Below are positions 21,301-33,266 of a stretch of 64,000 nt of DNA, in pieces. The stretch's first letter is position 1; each line of letters opens with the position of its first letter. The position numbers and the translations under genes were made by a program. Under the pieces are notes generated by a model. The model had not been told where the DNA came from. It made no database searches and was given only the letters and a program-made list of their open reading frames with translations. The stretch is from Rattus norvegicus (taxonomy: Eukaryota > Chordata > Mammalia > Rodentia > Muridae): assembly GCF_036323735.1 (NCBI RefSeq), contig NC_086033.1, positions 4,473,826-4,537,825 of the forward strand. Direction: 5' to 3'.

Positions 21301-21319
21301 GACAGCCTTGTTCCTCCAC

Positions 21320-21445
21320 CTGTAACACACATGCACACCTACATGCACGTGCACACGCACACATACACATACACATGCATGTGCACATGCACACAAACAC
21401 ACACATATACACACACACGCACACATGCACCCACACCCCACAAAC
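21320..21445. repeat. Interrupted (CA)n/(CATGCA)n microsatellite
   Basis: CACATGCACACCTACATGCA-type compound repeat. Confidence 0.9.
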
Positions 21446-22439
21446 TATTGTCCAATTTACCTGACACCTCAGACCTCCCTTAACCAACCCAGATTATATG
21501 TACTTCCACCTCTAAATAATGTTTCTTCACAATCACACTTAAACAGTCTTTACTCAAGTATATTCCCAATGCATGGGGTATAAAGATTAGAAGGGTCAAG
21601 CTAGCCTGAACTGGTTTGAGGTGTAGGCACAAGTAAGAGGAAATTACATACTCTAATAACCTTTTAAGAAGAATCTCCTATTTACTATCACATGCCTGCA
21701 TGTGTGATTAAAGCCAGTTACACTGTGGGAAGGGACATGAGCAGTATTGGAATGATCATATAACTTGATCTATCAATTAAAATAAAGGACCATCCACATT
21801 AGCAACCAGCTCCTCCTTTCTCTTGACCCGTGAAAAGAGACTCTGCACTATAGCTTTTGCTTTTGCAAAGTTGGATAAGAGGCCCAAAACCTGGGAACAT
21901 GCAATTCAGAACAAGCATGGACAGTTTGCTAAAAGATAAGAAGAAAGTTTTAAATGGGCGCTTTAGATAATCAGTTACAGAGTGGGGAGCTAGATCACCA
22001 AAGGCAAGAAAGAATGCTAGAGATGGCAGGAGTTAGTGGCCCACTTTAGTTAATGACTGAGAGTTTTGTGAGAAGGAAAGGCCAGTTCCCAGGTTTTAAC
22101 TTCACTTTTTGGCGACACACTGAAATATTGCATAGGCGTTGTATGTAATCTGCATCACTTCAACTAGTCCAAAAGAATATCCTGCAGGCACCTTTCTTTA
22201 CCTGAGTTCAAAGAGGGGAAATTAATACGTTCAAAATATTAAGCGGCAACTCAGAGTCAATAAGAGCTATAGCCGATAGAAGAAAGCGTACAGACATTTT
22301 TTTGTTTGTTTGTTTATTTGGTTTGGTTTGGGGTTTTGGTTTTGCCTACTGTAGCAAGAAAAGGAGTTAGATCCACTAATCTCGGCTTCCGCCTTGCTTT
22401 CGGTCCATTGTACAAATAGGAAGCTGACAATAAAGTTTA
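21446..22439. other. Upstream flank of RTRAF, no gene recognised
   Basis: AT-rich. A T/G tract (GTTTGTTTGTTTATTTGG) is present near 22300-22345. Nothing coding. Confidence 0.45.
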
Positions 22440-22900
22440 TTTGAGCGTCGACGTGCCCCGACGTGGCCCCGCCTCCTCAGCAGTAGCGGTGATTGGCGAG
22501 TTCTTACGGGCTGAGGGCGTTTCTAAGCCGCGATTGGCTCCGTCTGCCGTCCGTCCGGAGCGTCGGTCATCGCCCCGCCCCCTCGCCGCGTCGCCGGTGC
22601 CTGCGCCGCCCGCCTCACCTCGCTTCTCCTGTCCCGGCGGAGGCCCGGGCGGCCAGCGCGAGCAGCGGGGACCATGTTCCGACGCAAGCTCACGGCCCTG
22701 GATTACCACAACCCCACAGGCTTCAACTGCAAAGGTGGGTGGCGGCCGCGGGGTTCGGCGTCGGCGCCTCCCCAGCCCGCCTGAACCAGGACCCAAACAC
22801 GGCGGCCGCTGCCCGGCGGCGTTCGGCACGCTTCCCGGCCCCGAGGCGGCTCAGCGGGCACCTGCTGGGGCAGCAGGGTAGGGGAGGGGACTGGGGATGC
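22440..22900 (+). promoter_or_regulatory. Rtraf: RTRAF CpG-island promoter
   Basis: Base composition changes abruptly to GC- and CpG-rich at about 22440 and falls back after about 22900, in otherwise CpG-poor DNA. Two inverted CCAAT boxes (ATTGG) lie at 22492-22496 and 22533-22537, about 41 bases apart, and a GC box (CCCCGCCCC) at 22573-22581. A tandem CGACGTG pair lies at 22449-22455 and 22459-22465. No TATA box is apparent. This is the usual layout of a broadly expressed TATA-less promoter. Transcription probably starts between about 22590 and 22650; that is inference. Confidence 0.85.
22674..22734 (+). CDS. Rtraf: RTRAF coding exon 1
   Basis: Encodes residues 1-20 plus the first base of an Asp codon, up to the donor AAG|GTGGGT. 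The initiator ATG has A at -3. The exon lies in the CpG-rich promoter region. Confidence 0.95.
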
Positions 22901-23967
22901 CCTTTGGGGCACACCGAAAGTTAGTGGTCGGCTGCCAGGGAGGTGGAACGGTTCAGAAAAAAAAAAATACCGAAGTCCTGCCGGCCCGTGGGAGACTGGG
23001 AGCGAGGCGGGGATCAGGGCCTCATTCCTCCGTACTGGACGCACAGGTAGAAGTGGGGTAGCAGCGTTTGGTCTCTAGAGCATATCAGTGTCTGTTCTGG
23101 TTTTGTACTTGGCTTTTTAGTCAAGGATTGGTGGGTGGTGGTAGAGCCGAAATTGGGGTTTGAGTCCTCAGTTCTCTGGCGTGTAAAATGAGGATCTTTC
23201 CTGATGATTTTGGGAGAAAATTTAAGGAAGCAAATGCATCCTGGTAACAGTACCCTGTATTTAGTATGTTTTAATCGTTTATTCCTTGTTTATTTTACTC
23301 TATTCGCTTGCTTCAAAGTTTTTACATGCCCAGTCCCCCTAAACTCTAAAGGAACCAGAGTACTAATAAAACATAGGAAACACTGTTCCACGCGTGTTTA
23401 ATTCATTTAATACTCAAAGCCTGTTTTCTGAGGCTCATACAGAATCTGAGTGTATTGCAATGACCTATGACTCTACAGTCTGAACTTTGAGCTCTTGCTT
23501 ACTTCTCTTGGGGTCAGTTAACGTAGTGTTTGCAGGTTAGAAAGCCACCAAGGATCTCGAGGGCTTCTAGTGACTTGATACGTGACGTTTCGTTGCAGAT
23601 GAAACAGAGTTTAGAAACTTTATCGTTTGGCTTGAAGACCAGAAGATCAGACACTACAAGATTGAAGACAGAGGTAACTTGAGAAACATCCACAGCAGTG
23701 ACTGGCCCAAGTTCTTTGAAAAGGTAAGGAATCAGGAAGTAAAAGGAAGCGCAGAGAACTCTTGTAAAGGTTGAATGAGGTGGAGTTGAAAATTCCTATA
23801 TTCTTTTAAGCTATAATAGTGATCAATATGAATAAAGCTCCTTTCATGGATTCAAAATTCGCTGTTTGGATTTTTAAAGCAAATTATCTTATCCTAACAA
23901 GCTTTCAGCATTTAGATTAAACATTTTCTAGGTGGCACGGCATTCCTTAATAGGATTGTCTGCATAA

Positions 23968-24010
<43 letters not shown>

Positions 24011-27000
24011 CCACAAAGGCCAGAAGAGCACAGCTCATCTCTCAGAGCTTTAGTTAAGGTTAGATACAAAAGTGTAGCAATATTCCTTTGAGTGCTTGTT
24101 TTAGTTACATTTCTATTGCTATAAAGAGAAACCATGACTAAAGCAACTTATACAAGAAAGCATGTACTTTGGGACAGCACACCATCGTGTGCGAAGTGTG
24201 GCAGGCAGGCAGGCAGGCATCACTGGAGTCAGAGCTGAGAACACACATCCCTATCTGCCAGTAGGAGTCAGCGCTAACTGGGAATTGTGGGAAGTAAGAA
24301 GATGTGGGTTTCAAAAGCCCCCCTCAGTGACACACCTCCTCCAACAATCTCCTAATCCTTCCCAAACCAGTTCCACCCACTGTGGACCAGACATTCAAAT
24401 ATATGAGCCATGGGGGGCCCTTGTCATTCAAACCATCACACTACTCCTTAAGAGACATAAATGGCGGGCCTGGAAACTTGAAACTGTCATATTCATTCTT
24501 ATAGGTAAGGTACAGATGGCCCTGTATTTCATAGAAATGTTTTTGTGACTAGAATTTCACATTGATTTATTTTAATGTTAGTAATATTTTTTCAGGAAGA
24601 ATTGTTTCCAAACTCGATAAAAATCACATTATGTCATTACAGCAGTGTCAACAAGTGGGAATGACAGTGGGAGCTGTCTCTTTGTGTTCTCACTCATGAG
24701 CCATATACTCAGATGTGCCTGTTCCCGTAATGTTTACCCATAACAAGGCCTATGTGCTGCTCACCACTGCAAATACTTCTAGTGGTTTATCTTTGTTTAT
24801 ACCCTTAGACTTTTTTCAGTTTTCAGTGGGCTTTTAAAGATGTTAAAATGCAGTGCTAGTGTTTTCTGTTGGCTCATTTGGCCTCTGCAGCCGCTCCTCC
24901 ACGTAAAAGGTCCAAATGAAAGAGTATGCAGAGATTAGAGACCATTGCTTGTTTAAAAGCCCCAAACGGGCTGGGGATTTAGCTCAGTGGTAGAGCACTT
25001 ACCTAGGAAGCGCAAGGCCCTGGGTTCGGTCCCCAGCTTCGAAAAAAAGAACCAAAAAAAAAAAAAAAAAAAGCCCCAAACGAATAGTAACATAAACAAG
25101 CCGTAAGTCACACAGAAACTGTCAGAAATGTTGTTTACAGTATCTTTGGAAACATCTATGTGGTAATTAACATAGATTGTTCTAGACTGCAGTGTCCTTA
25201 TCTAAATGAGATTATCCTTATATCTTGTCGTCCTACCTGGGATCTCCAAGTACAAACATTTTTAAAAGGGAATATTTCATTGTTTTCCTTAAAATGGTAG
25301 TTTTAAGCATTTTCCTCTGAGCTGTATAATTACATCAAAGGTTTGATAATGGAAGATGTGGTGCACCTGAAATCCTGCGTCAGGAAGGTGAAGGTGAGAG
25401 AATCAGGAGCTCCAGGCCAGTCCTGGATATATGGGGTTCAGGATCAGCCTGGAAGAAATTCTCAAAGCTCCAAACTGAGGCCTCTGTCGGTCTGCTGTTC
25501 TGTGTTTTGTGGCTACGTGATAATGAAATAGATTTTCCCCTCCTTCCCTTCACAGTATCTCAGAGATGTTAACTGTCCTTTCAAGATCCAGGACCGGCAA
25601 GAAGCCATTGACTGGCTCCTTGGCTTAGCTGTTAGGCTTGAATATGGAGACAACGGTATGTTCTATGCAGAATGCAGGGTGGGTGTGGGCTCAGAGGCTT
25701 CTCCCAAGACTCTTATTTCCAGTTGTGTGTGTATCGTATGCCTTCTACTGTAGGCCAGGAAAGGACATCGGCTCTGCTGGAGCTAGCTACAACAGTGACA
25801 ACTGGCCCTGCCGTGTACTGGGAGCCTAGTCCAGGTCCTGGCCAGGGCTTTCCCACCGAGATGCCTCTCCAGCCCATCCTTACTTTCATGTCGTGGGTGG
25901 CTTTTTAAGATGAGAAAGAAGGTTGTGGAAGAGGGTTTTTGTCTTATATTTTACTTTTGGTTTATTTTATTACAAAAAGTAGAGTGAACTTTATTTTGTC
26001 TTTGATGCTTATATTTTTCTTTTAGAATTTGGAAGTTGTTTCTGAAAAAGGTTGATAGAATACCTTAACAAGGAGCATTACTTGGTTAATTTGCCAGCTT
26101 CCACAGTCTGCAGCTTAGCCATTGACGCTGCTGCCAGCCTCAGAGCCCATGGGGTTTGGAGCATTGGATACAGCAGCTCTTTCACAGGAGATAGAAACAT
26201 TCCGGGGTGTCTAATGCCAGTGCACACTAAGACAGCATAGGCCTACATGTATGTGTTACGTTTAATCCTCTTTAGCTATTGATGTTCTTCTGTTATCGGA
26301 AGCTTTTGAATTTGGTGCCCGTGGAAAAGGTGACTCACCACACTGCTTCCTCTCACTGGACTCACCACGCTTCCCTTCCATCCAGGGTCTGTGTGTGTGT
26401 TCCTTCATGGTGCTGTCACTTTCAATCCTAGGCGTGTGCTCCTGAACCTGTCTGATGTGTGTAGCTTCCCTCTGCCCCACCCATCTATTACCATTAGTCT
26501 CTGTCCTGTTCCTGCTTCTGCTGCTGCCCTGCTTCAGCTCTTGTCACCTTCTAGTAAGGGGCAGTGCCACCTCCTGTTCTCAGCTGCATGTCCTCTGGCT
26601 AAGTTTCTGAAATGTGCTTTAGAATGAAGCTTCTTTCGAAAGACCGGGTCTGGTTGCATCTTCTAATCTAAAGCATTGTCTCTTTCTCATTCTCATAAAA
26701 ACACCTAAGCACCAGCCCTGAGCTTGCTTTCCATGGTGGAAAGCCTGTGACCCCAGCCTTGCTGATGGTCTGGGCCTTAGCAGTTCTTTCTGTTTCCTGC
26801 TCTGTGCTGGCAGCAGCCCTGTGGGAGGTTATTTGCAACAGAGTATCCTGGGATCCTGGCCCTTCTCAAGGCTGATCTTCAGATGCTCCCAGGTGGAGTC
26901 CTGGCCGTCCTCCTTGTCTTCTCTCAAGTCTTACACGGACCTGCAGGGTTGTTGATGTGTATCTCAGCACAGCATTCACATATGCATTCATTTCTCAGTA

Positions 27001-30000
27001 GTGTGGCTTCAGTAAAAGCCTGTGTGTGAAATGGGGAATTTTTACATTGTGAAAAGGAAAGTTGAAAGATCATAGTGTGAAGAGTGTACTACAAGTCTCA
27101 ACCAGACAGCGAGCGTGCTTTGTTAGTGTGCAGTTTCAGCACTGCAGGAACAGGCTGAGCTGATTACGGCAGCAGTACTGGCCTTAGCCTGCAGGAGGCG
27201 CTGGCGTTCTTGCTGTTCAACAACTTAAATTTGTTGAAATCTTTGAGAATTTTTGTGTGCCCTTCCATTATTTAAGAAAACTTTTATTCATATTCCAGTT
27301 ACTTAATGTTATTAAAGTCTGATTCAAATTTCACTACTTTTTAAAAGTTTGGATTGATAGAAAAATTCTAACAGTAGAGAGTTTTCTTATACCAAGATCT
27401 GAGAAGCCATTTTTGGCGTTAAGTTTATTCATTACTTTAAAATATTTTTCAAGTGAAAACAATACACCTTCAAAGTTTTTAATTTTCATGGTATTTTAAA
27501 TCTGTGTATGATAAACATTTTAAGATATTTTGATCTTTGTATTGAAAACAGTATTTTACATACTGAAAAGATTGGGAGGAAACTTTTTTAGTGTCTGCCC
27601 AATACTTTCTTAACTTCTCTCTTCTATTTAAAACCTGAGACAGGTTTTTGACAAGCTGCCCATTGTCCCTGGATTTGGTTTGTAGCTCAGGCAGGCGTGT
27701 GACTCGTGATCCTCCTGCTTGTGTCTGTAACTGGGATTGGGATGTGTTGCCACCATGCTGCTGTCTAATCCCTGGGTGACACATACCTGTGTGCTGCCCG
27801 CCCTCCGTCTGCCATGCGCCCCTCTTTGCACCTGTTCTTCACTCCCACATTTACAAGGAAGTTCTAGAAGAATGTATTTCCTAATCTTCAGATGTTGAGT
27901 TATTTTTAGGGACGTTTATGCTGTAATCCAAACAGTGGGGAAGTAGAGGAGGAGGAGGAGGGTCAAAGTCAGGGCCAGCCTGTGGTCCATCAAACCTTAT
28001 CTCAGAACCTTGTGTCAAGTGTTCCAGTAAGCATTTCAGCTTAATCAGAAATTTACATTATCTTTTTTTAAGTTTTTGTGTAGTGAAGTATAATTTTGAG
28101 TGGATGTCATAATCGGACTAAACTAAATTCAGTAAATATGCAATATTCATCTTAATCTTAAGTTGCAGTTACTCTACCCTGTTGCTTGTTTTTTATAGCT
28201 GAAAAGTACAAGGACTCAGTGCCTGACAACAGGAAAAACGCTGACAACGCAGCTAAAAACTCGGAGCCATTGATCAACCTGGACGGTGAGTGTGACGCTC
28301 ACAGGTGACAGCCTTGGTCCTGTAGCTGCTCTCCGCCTGTGGAAGGCCGGCCGTGAGTGCCTGGCACGAGTGCACAACAGCCTCTCCTGTTGGAGACTGT
28401 CAGGTGCAGTGAGCTTTCCTTCTCCCCATCCCCTCAACACAGAATATTTGAATGTTAAAAGCACTGGTGGTTTTTTTGCTTCAAGTAATTTGGATTTTGA
28501 TGTCTTGTTCATTGTGACACTCACTGGTCACCTTCCTGGCAATATAACAAATGTTAAATGTTTCATTATTACAAGTCCCACATGCCCTTTTAGTGATTTC
28601 CTTTTAAAGCCTGAAGATTATGGGAATTAGCTACAGTGTAGTATGTTAAGTAGGTGTTCACTGACTAAGTCATTGTGACCTGCAGTAATCTATTCTTCAG
28701 AGGGAATGAGCTTGCGTACTCCAGAGCCACTGTGCACAGGAAAGTGCTAGGAAAACCATCCATTGAATGCATCTGTATTAAAATCCACAGCTTTGGGAAG
28801 AAACATTAAAAAGTGTCCGTAGGTGGGCTTTGCAGACTGCTCCAAGGCAAGCATACTGTGAGTTAAGGTAGCCATTGATGAAGTCCCCCCATGTGGCTGG
28901 TGCAATTAGTAAGAGGCTTTCTCCTGACTGTAGACATGCTGTGCTTGCTTTTTTCCTTTCCTCGAATGCAGCAGAAGACCAAAGATGACTCAGTCCTAGA
29001 AAGTTGCTACTTCTGTAAGCTCATATGTTCAGATAAGCAATTATGATGTTTGTAGAGCTGGATTTTGCTTATTCACTTTTAATCTTTTACAGTAAACAAT
29101 CCTGATTTTAAGGCGGGTGTCATGGCTCTGGCTAACCTCCTTCAGATTCAGCGTCACGATGACTACTTGGTAATGCTGAAGGTAAGCTGCCCGTTTTATT
29201 CTTGACAGAAACTGCACGTGTAGAAAAGTCTTCACTTTTCTCTATGCTATCTCTTTACTTACGTTTATAATGGGGTGATGAATAGAAATTGAGAAGACTG
29301 TGGGACCGAGAGCACGTGCGTCCTTATTTTCTCTGTTTCACACTGTCCAGCAGTAAGCTGGCATCTGAGCATTAACTGTGTGCACCAGTGTGTTCTGTCT
29401 TACAGAGGTAAAACTTCACTCATCCTATTAATATCATGCTGAGAAGTACTAAGACCAGCACAACAGGGCCGAGGGAGCTGGCTCAGCTGGTGAAGTGTTA
29501 GGTGGTACCTGGTTTGGAACTCAACGCCCACATAGAAAACCAAGCAGAGTGACAGCTCTACCCCAGTGCTGGGAGGCAGAGACTTGGGACCCTGAGCATG
29601 CTGGCCAGCTAGCCGGCCAAGTCAGCGTGAGCCGTCTCATTCTCATCACGGCCTTCGTTTTATTTTTGACAAATACCTAATTCTGCAGAGAAGGGCTAAT
29701 TTGAGAAAAGGTGGAAAGCAACTAGGTAGACATTCAGTGCCAACCTTCCATCTTCACACCCCTTGTGCACACACCCATACGCACAGGTTTGCATGATCAT
29801 GTATACACCTCACACCCAGAGAAAAGATGTTACTAGGAAGCAGATCTAGAAGGTCATGAACATCCAAGACAGAGAGTGACAGAGCCAGCTCCACTCAGTC
29901 TGCTGAGAGTTGAACCTGTTAAGGAAGGGGAAATGCCAAATCCCTAACGGTGAATTTAGCCACACACCAAAACCTCTTTAGCAAACAAATGCTCTCTTCT

Positions 30001-31103
30001 TCAGCATCTTTCCTTTCTAGATAAACCATGCAATTTATACCTCTACAGCAAGGAACAGCTCTCTGAAAGAACATTTTGAGAAAGGAAAACATTTCCTAAA
30101 CTGTGTGCTGTGAATGTGCAGGGGTGGGGCAGGAGGATGCAGACAGTAGCCGTGGAGACTGTTAGATAAAGGCTGTTGCAGATCTCCAGTGACGCTTATG
30201 TCAACTACTGCGTGATAAATTGAATAAACTTCCTCTACCCAGAAGGGGTTATAATTTAACCTTCTTAGTAGAATTGCCAGGGTTACATGGACAGTTTTAA
30301 CAACAGAAGTAGTGTTCTTAGCTTAATAGAATATTCATGTTGAATTCAGATGGATTTTTCTCACCCAACTTGGATGCCAAAGATATCAAGTTGTTGTTAG
30401 TGAAATTTGGCTGTTTCAAAGTTTTATTTTTTGCTCAATCTAGTATGCAAATATTTCCTAGGGACAGCCCCATGTCAGTTTCAGTCATAAACTAAGATAG
30501 AAGAAACCAGATAATGCAGTATATTTGGGGTTACTTTTACAAAACTTTGAAGCCCAGAAGGAGTACTTGCACGTACAGTAGCTATATCAAAAAGCTTTGT
30601 AAAGTCCTAGGTCTACATATGTAATTATCCTGTTAGGTGTTCACATAATCATGGTACTGTATGGAGGATATTTTAGACTTGCCAGGCACAAAAGTTAGCA
30701 TATTAAGGGCTGATGTAGCTCAGTGGTAGAGTGCTTGCTTTGTGTGCATAGAGCTTGGGTCCAATCTTAGGGCAGGAGTAGACATTTGTGTCTTAGTGAT
30801 TTGCCAAAATAGTAAGCTTGGTCTTTATTGGGTTTCCTAGGCAATTCGAATTTTGGTTCAGGAACGGCTAACACAGGATGCAGTTGCTAAAGCAAATCAA
30901 ATGAAAGAGGTATGTGTGTTTCTAGTTCTAAGCCAGTCAATGGAAGTTCCTGCTGGTGTTACATGCATTTAAACTTGTTATTTACACACTCTGGGCTGGG
31001 TATGGTGGCTCACACCTTTAATCCCAGCATTCTAGAATCAGAGGTAGGCAGATCTCTTAAGGCCAGCTGGTATACATAGTTCTAGAATAGCCAGGACTAC
31101 ATA

Positions 31104-31172
<69 letters not shown>

Positions 31173-33121
31173 GCGCGCCCCATAAAAAAGATGCCCATTC
31201 TGTTAGAACAGAAGGAAAAAAAATAGCTGACTTATGTGTGAGTTGAATTTTAAGTAACTCAGTGTATTCAATAGCTGAGGTTCAGACAAACGGGTGAGCA
31301 GTGAATTTCATGTTTGACACATTTCACATTCTAGAGACTACTAGTCCATTCAGTCTGGAAATGGAGGCAAGGCCAAGGGATTTTGCCTTGTGAAATATGG
31401 ATTGTTGGATACATGGTAGAAGGCGGCAGAACACACTTAAATTTATCTCCCTTTCCTCAGTATGTCATGGCCACCTCCCCTTGAAGAGTACCATTGGGAT
31501 TATTTTAGACCATGCCATCAATACAGATCTCTGAAAATGCCAGGTGTAGAGAGACAAGCGTTTAATCCTACTACTAGGAGGCAGGAGGTCTCTAATTTCA
31601 AAGCCAGCCCAGGCTCTGAGGGTAAAAAAAATGAAATTCAGGAAAAATTAAATCTCCCCAAAGCCACAATGCAGAGAATGTTCTTGGGTAAGAAGGAGCA
31701 GCTGCAGTTCTCAATAATGGTCCCTTCTTACCACACAGATGTTGAAGTGATGTCCTTTGGGACTCTGAGGACTCTGGCCCCTCCTTCTTCCCTCTCCCTC
31801 AAGTCCTCCAATGCCCTTTGTCCTCTGACCCCTTTAGTAAGTCCCAGTAGTAATGAAGGCTGCTGATGCCAGGGCACTGCAGCGTGGGCACCTCTGAGAC
31901 ACGCTCTGCTTTCTACCAAGGTTCTTACTGGCTTAATTACGTATGAATTGGCCACTGGGAATTGGATCAAAGGTCAGCTTATTTCACCCACATACAGAAC
32001 AAGCAGCAAATTGTTCTGGCATAATAGTCATTCATTCACCGAAGTGATGTCTTTGGTTTGGAGGCAGTGCTGAGCCAGAGCTCTCTGCTTCTGTTTGCAG
32101 AGTGGAATCTAGTGTTTCGTTGCTGCAGTTAGTAACTTCAGATTACTTCAGATTACTGTTCTTCGTAGCATCCCTGACTGAGGGATAAGGTGGATGTCAG
32201 GGATAAGTATTCCTTGGTGGTCTATTGGCAGACAAAAAGAACCCGAGTCTGTGGTGCCAGGACATCAGATAAAGCCACTCAGCTACAAGTGTCCTCCACT
32301 TTGTTCTCTGCATACCCGTGCATCTAAGCTATAGCCCTGTGAGAGCCGTGGGGAGCATATTAGTAGATGAGGCTAGAACTTAGCACTGGCTGATTATCTC
32401 CTGGTCTCCTTTCTGTGTTAGGTAGTTATTGTGCAGAGTGTACAGTCTGGTATCATCCTGACTGAAAGTAACTTCTATAATAAACATTTACATATGACCT
32501 AGTAAACAAGCAGGCTGAAAAGATTGTTTTAGATACATTTGTACTGTAGTTCCATTTGTAATCTAATATGCACAGCACTTGCTTACCCACCAGCCCTCCT
32601 CCTTAGCCACATCAAGTGCTTTTGCAATAAGGTCTCTACGGGCTTGACTTAAAAGGTTGGATGGCTCTGATGTCTCTGGTTCATTTGAAGAGCATCACAA
32701 GCTAAATCCTGATAGTCCCTAAACCAAACAGCCCGCTGGTCTTTAGTTCCAAATGAGAAAAGTGACCCTTAACTAAATAGTCTTTTTTTTTTTTTTTAAG
32801 GGCTTACCTGTTGCTTTAGACAAACATATTCTTGGCTTTGACACAGGCGGTAAGTCATTTTGTTGAAGTCAAGCTATTTTGAGGGGCTTGGTGTAGTGAG
32901 GTGCAAGTGGGTGGCTGGAAGCACAGAAACCATACATACAGATGCACTGTTCTTGTCTTGTGACAGATGCAGTTCTTAATGAAGCTGCTCAGATCCTGCG
33001 GTTGCTACACATAGAAGAGCTCAGAGAGCTACAGACGAAAATTAATGAAGCCATAGTAGCCGTTCAGGCCATCATTGCTGATCCAAAGACAGACCACAGA
33101 CTGGGGAAAGTTGGGAGATGA
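22674..33121 (+). CDS. Rtraf: RTRAF: RNA transcription, translation and transport factor (complete, 8 exons)
   Basis: Joined exons 22674-22734, 23599-23723, 25556-25655, 28199-28285, 29093-29181, 30841-30909, 32801-32849 and 32967-33121 give 735 bases, that is 244 residues plus TGA, the same length as human RTRAF (C14orf166, hCLE). All introns are GT-AG and every phase joins cleanly. The protein starts MFRRKLTALDYHN and ends in KVGR. The family has an N-terminal calponin-homology-like fold and a C-terminal helical, coiled-coil-prone region; here about residues 190-230 are Leu/Glu/Lys-rich (LLHIEELRELQTKINEA). Known family role: subunit of the RTCB-DDX1-FAM98 tRNA-ligase complex, Pol II-associated activity and RNA transport granules, in nucleus and cytosol. 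The start has a purine at -3 (ACCATGT) inside a CpG island. Only scattered substitutions from the human protein are apparent (for example Thr for Ala near residue 15). I see no break or truncation. Confidence 0.97.
22735..23598 (+). other. Rtraf: RTRAF intron 1
   Basis: CpG-rich for the first 150 bases or so, then ordinary. No repeat recognised. Confidence 0.8.
23599..23723 (+). CDS. Rtraf: RTRAF coding exon 2
   Basis: Acceptor CGTTGCAG, donor AAG|GTAAGG. Encodes the start of the CH-like domain (DETEFRNFIVWLEDQ and following), ending at FFEK. The exon joins exon 1 to make Asp and ends in phase 0. Confidence 0.95.
23970..24008. repeat. (GT)n microsatellite
   Basis: About 19 uninterrupted GT units within RTRAF intron 2. 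Confidence 0.97.
24090..24445 (-). repeat. Rodent interspersed repeat, Lx/L1 3'-end-like (minus)
   Basis: TTTCTATTGCTATAAAGAGA AACCATGACTAAAGCAACTT begins the reverse complement of the family seen at 1-575 and 18785-19072. Contains (GGCA)5 at about 24200. Confidence 0.55.
24968..25073 (+). repeat. ID SINE with 14-bp target duplication
   Basis: CTGGGGATTTAGCTCAGTGG to GTTCGGTCCCCAGCTTCG and A tail. Both flanks read AAAAGCCCCAAACG, an intact duplication. In RTRAF intron 2, same orientation as the gene. Confidence 0.96.
25556..25655 (+). CDS. Rtraf: RTRAF coding exon 3
   Basis: Acceptor CCCTTCACAG, donor G|GTATGT. Encodes YLRDVNCPFKIQDRQEAID through LEYGDN, the second half of the CH-like domain. 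Ends after the first base of an Ala codon. Confidence 0.95.
25656..28198 (+). other. Rtraf: RTRAF intron 3
   Basis: 2.5 kb. Diverged B1-like segments lie at about 27630-27765 (minus) and 27898-28020 (plus). The rest has no recognised content. Confidence 0.7.
27630..27765 (-). repeat. Old B1-like SINE (minus)
   Basis: AAACCTGAGACAGGTTTTTG, GATCCTCCTGCTTGTGTCTG and ACTGGGATTGGGATGTGTTG-type sequence, a heavily diverged reverse-complement B1. Confidence 0.5.
28199..28285 (+). CDS. Rtraf: RTRAF coding exon 4
   Basis: Acceptor TTTTTTATAG, donor G|GTGAGT. Encodes the charged, Asn/Lys-rich linker (AEKYKDSVPDNRKNADNA to LINLD). This is the segment that differs most from the human protein. Confidence 0.95.
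28286..29092 (+). other. Rtraf: RTRAF intron 4
   Basis: 807 bases with no SINE recognised and no other feature seen. Confidence 0.7.
29093..29181 (+). CDS. Rtraf: RTRAF coding exon 5
   Basis: Acceptor TCTTTTACAG, donor AAG|GTAAGC. Encodes VNNPDFKAGVMALANLLQ through DDYLVMLK, the beginning of the helical C-terminal half. Confidence 0.95.
29468..29830 (+). repeat. B4-type composite SINE, diverged
   Basis: GAGGGAGCTGGCTCAGCTGG head, then CCCAGTGCTGGGAGGCAGAG, then a CACACACCCATACGCAC tail. Looks like a fusion of tRNA-like and B1-like parts. In RTRAF intron 5. Confidence 0.45.
30706..30772 (+). repeat. Old ID-like tRNA-derived SINE
   Basis: GGGCTGATGTAGCTCAGTGG TAGAGTGCTTGC and GAGCTTGGGTCCAATC retain box A and box B of the ID family, with a changed central part and no clear A tail. 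Confidence 0.65.
30841..30909 (+). CDS. Rtraf: RTRAF coding exon 6
   Basis: Acceptor GGTTTCCTAG, donor GAG|GTATGT. A phase 0-0 exon of 69 bases encoding AIRILVQERLTQDAVAKANQ and MKE. Confidence 0.95.
30992..31178 (+). repeat. B1 SINE followed by (AC)n(GC)n
   Basis: B1 body GCTGGGTATGGTGGCTCACA through TAGCCAGGACTACATAGAC (30992-31104), then about 33 AC units (31105-31170) passing directly into GCGCGCGC (31171-31178). In RTRAF intron 6. Confidence 0.92.
31540..31635 (+). repeat. Diverged B1 SINE
   Basis: GCCAGGTGTAGAGAGACAAG CGTTTAATCC, GGAGGCAGGAGG and CAAAGCCAGCCCAGGCTCTG. Truncated at the 3' end. Confidence 0.6.
32801..32849 (+). CDS. Rtraf: RTRAF coding exon 7
   Basis: Acceptor is a long T tract followed by AAG; donor G|GTAAGT. 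A 49-base exon encoding GLPVALDKHILGFDTG. Confidence 0.95.
32967..33121 (+). CDS. Rtraf: RTRAF coding exon 8 with stop
   Basis: Acceptor TGTGACAG. Encodes the Leu-rich C-terminal helix (AVLNEAAQILRLLHIEELRE and following) to DHRLGKVGR, then TGA at 33119-33121. The 3' UTR runs on to about 33290. Confidence 0.95.
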
Positions 33122-33266
33122 GCACATGAGGGTTTCAGCTTCTCACCTTAGTGATGGGAACTGTCACACCAGCATGTGCTTGGAAATCAAATGTCACACT
33201 TTGAAGGGAGGAGTCCCAGGAGATTGACCATGTCCTAGAGATTTACCACCACTGCTTTTTTTCTTT

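Larger units (their letters stand above)
30910..32800 (+). other. Rtraf: RTRAF intron 6
   Basis: 1.9 kb containing the B1-(AC)n element and a diverged B1; otherwise nothing recognised. Ends in a long T tract ahead of exon 7. Confidence 0.75.

Noticed and set aside
1..22400. 3' end of GNG2, the expected left neighbour by human synteny
   Set aside because: I looked for its C-terminal coding end (a KKFFCAIL-type frame) and did not find it. A long 3' UTR reaching the window cannot be excluded or supported by eye.
22437..23044. Several overlapping open frames of 110-146 codons in the RTRAF promoter region, both strands
   Set aside because: CpG-rich sequence is poor in stop codons. The real coding start is the ATG at 22674, supported by homology and splicing.
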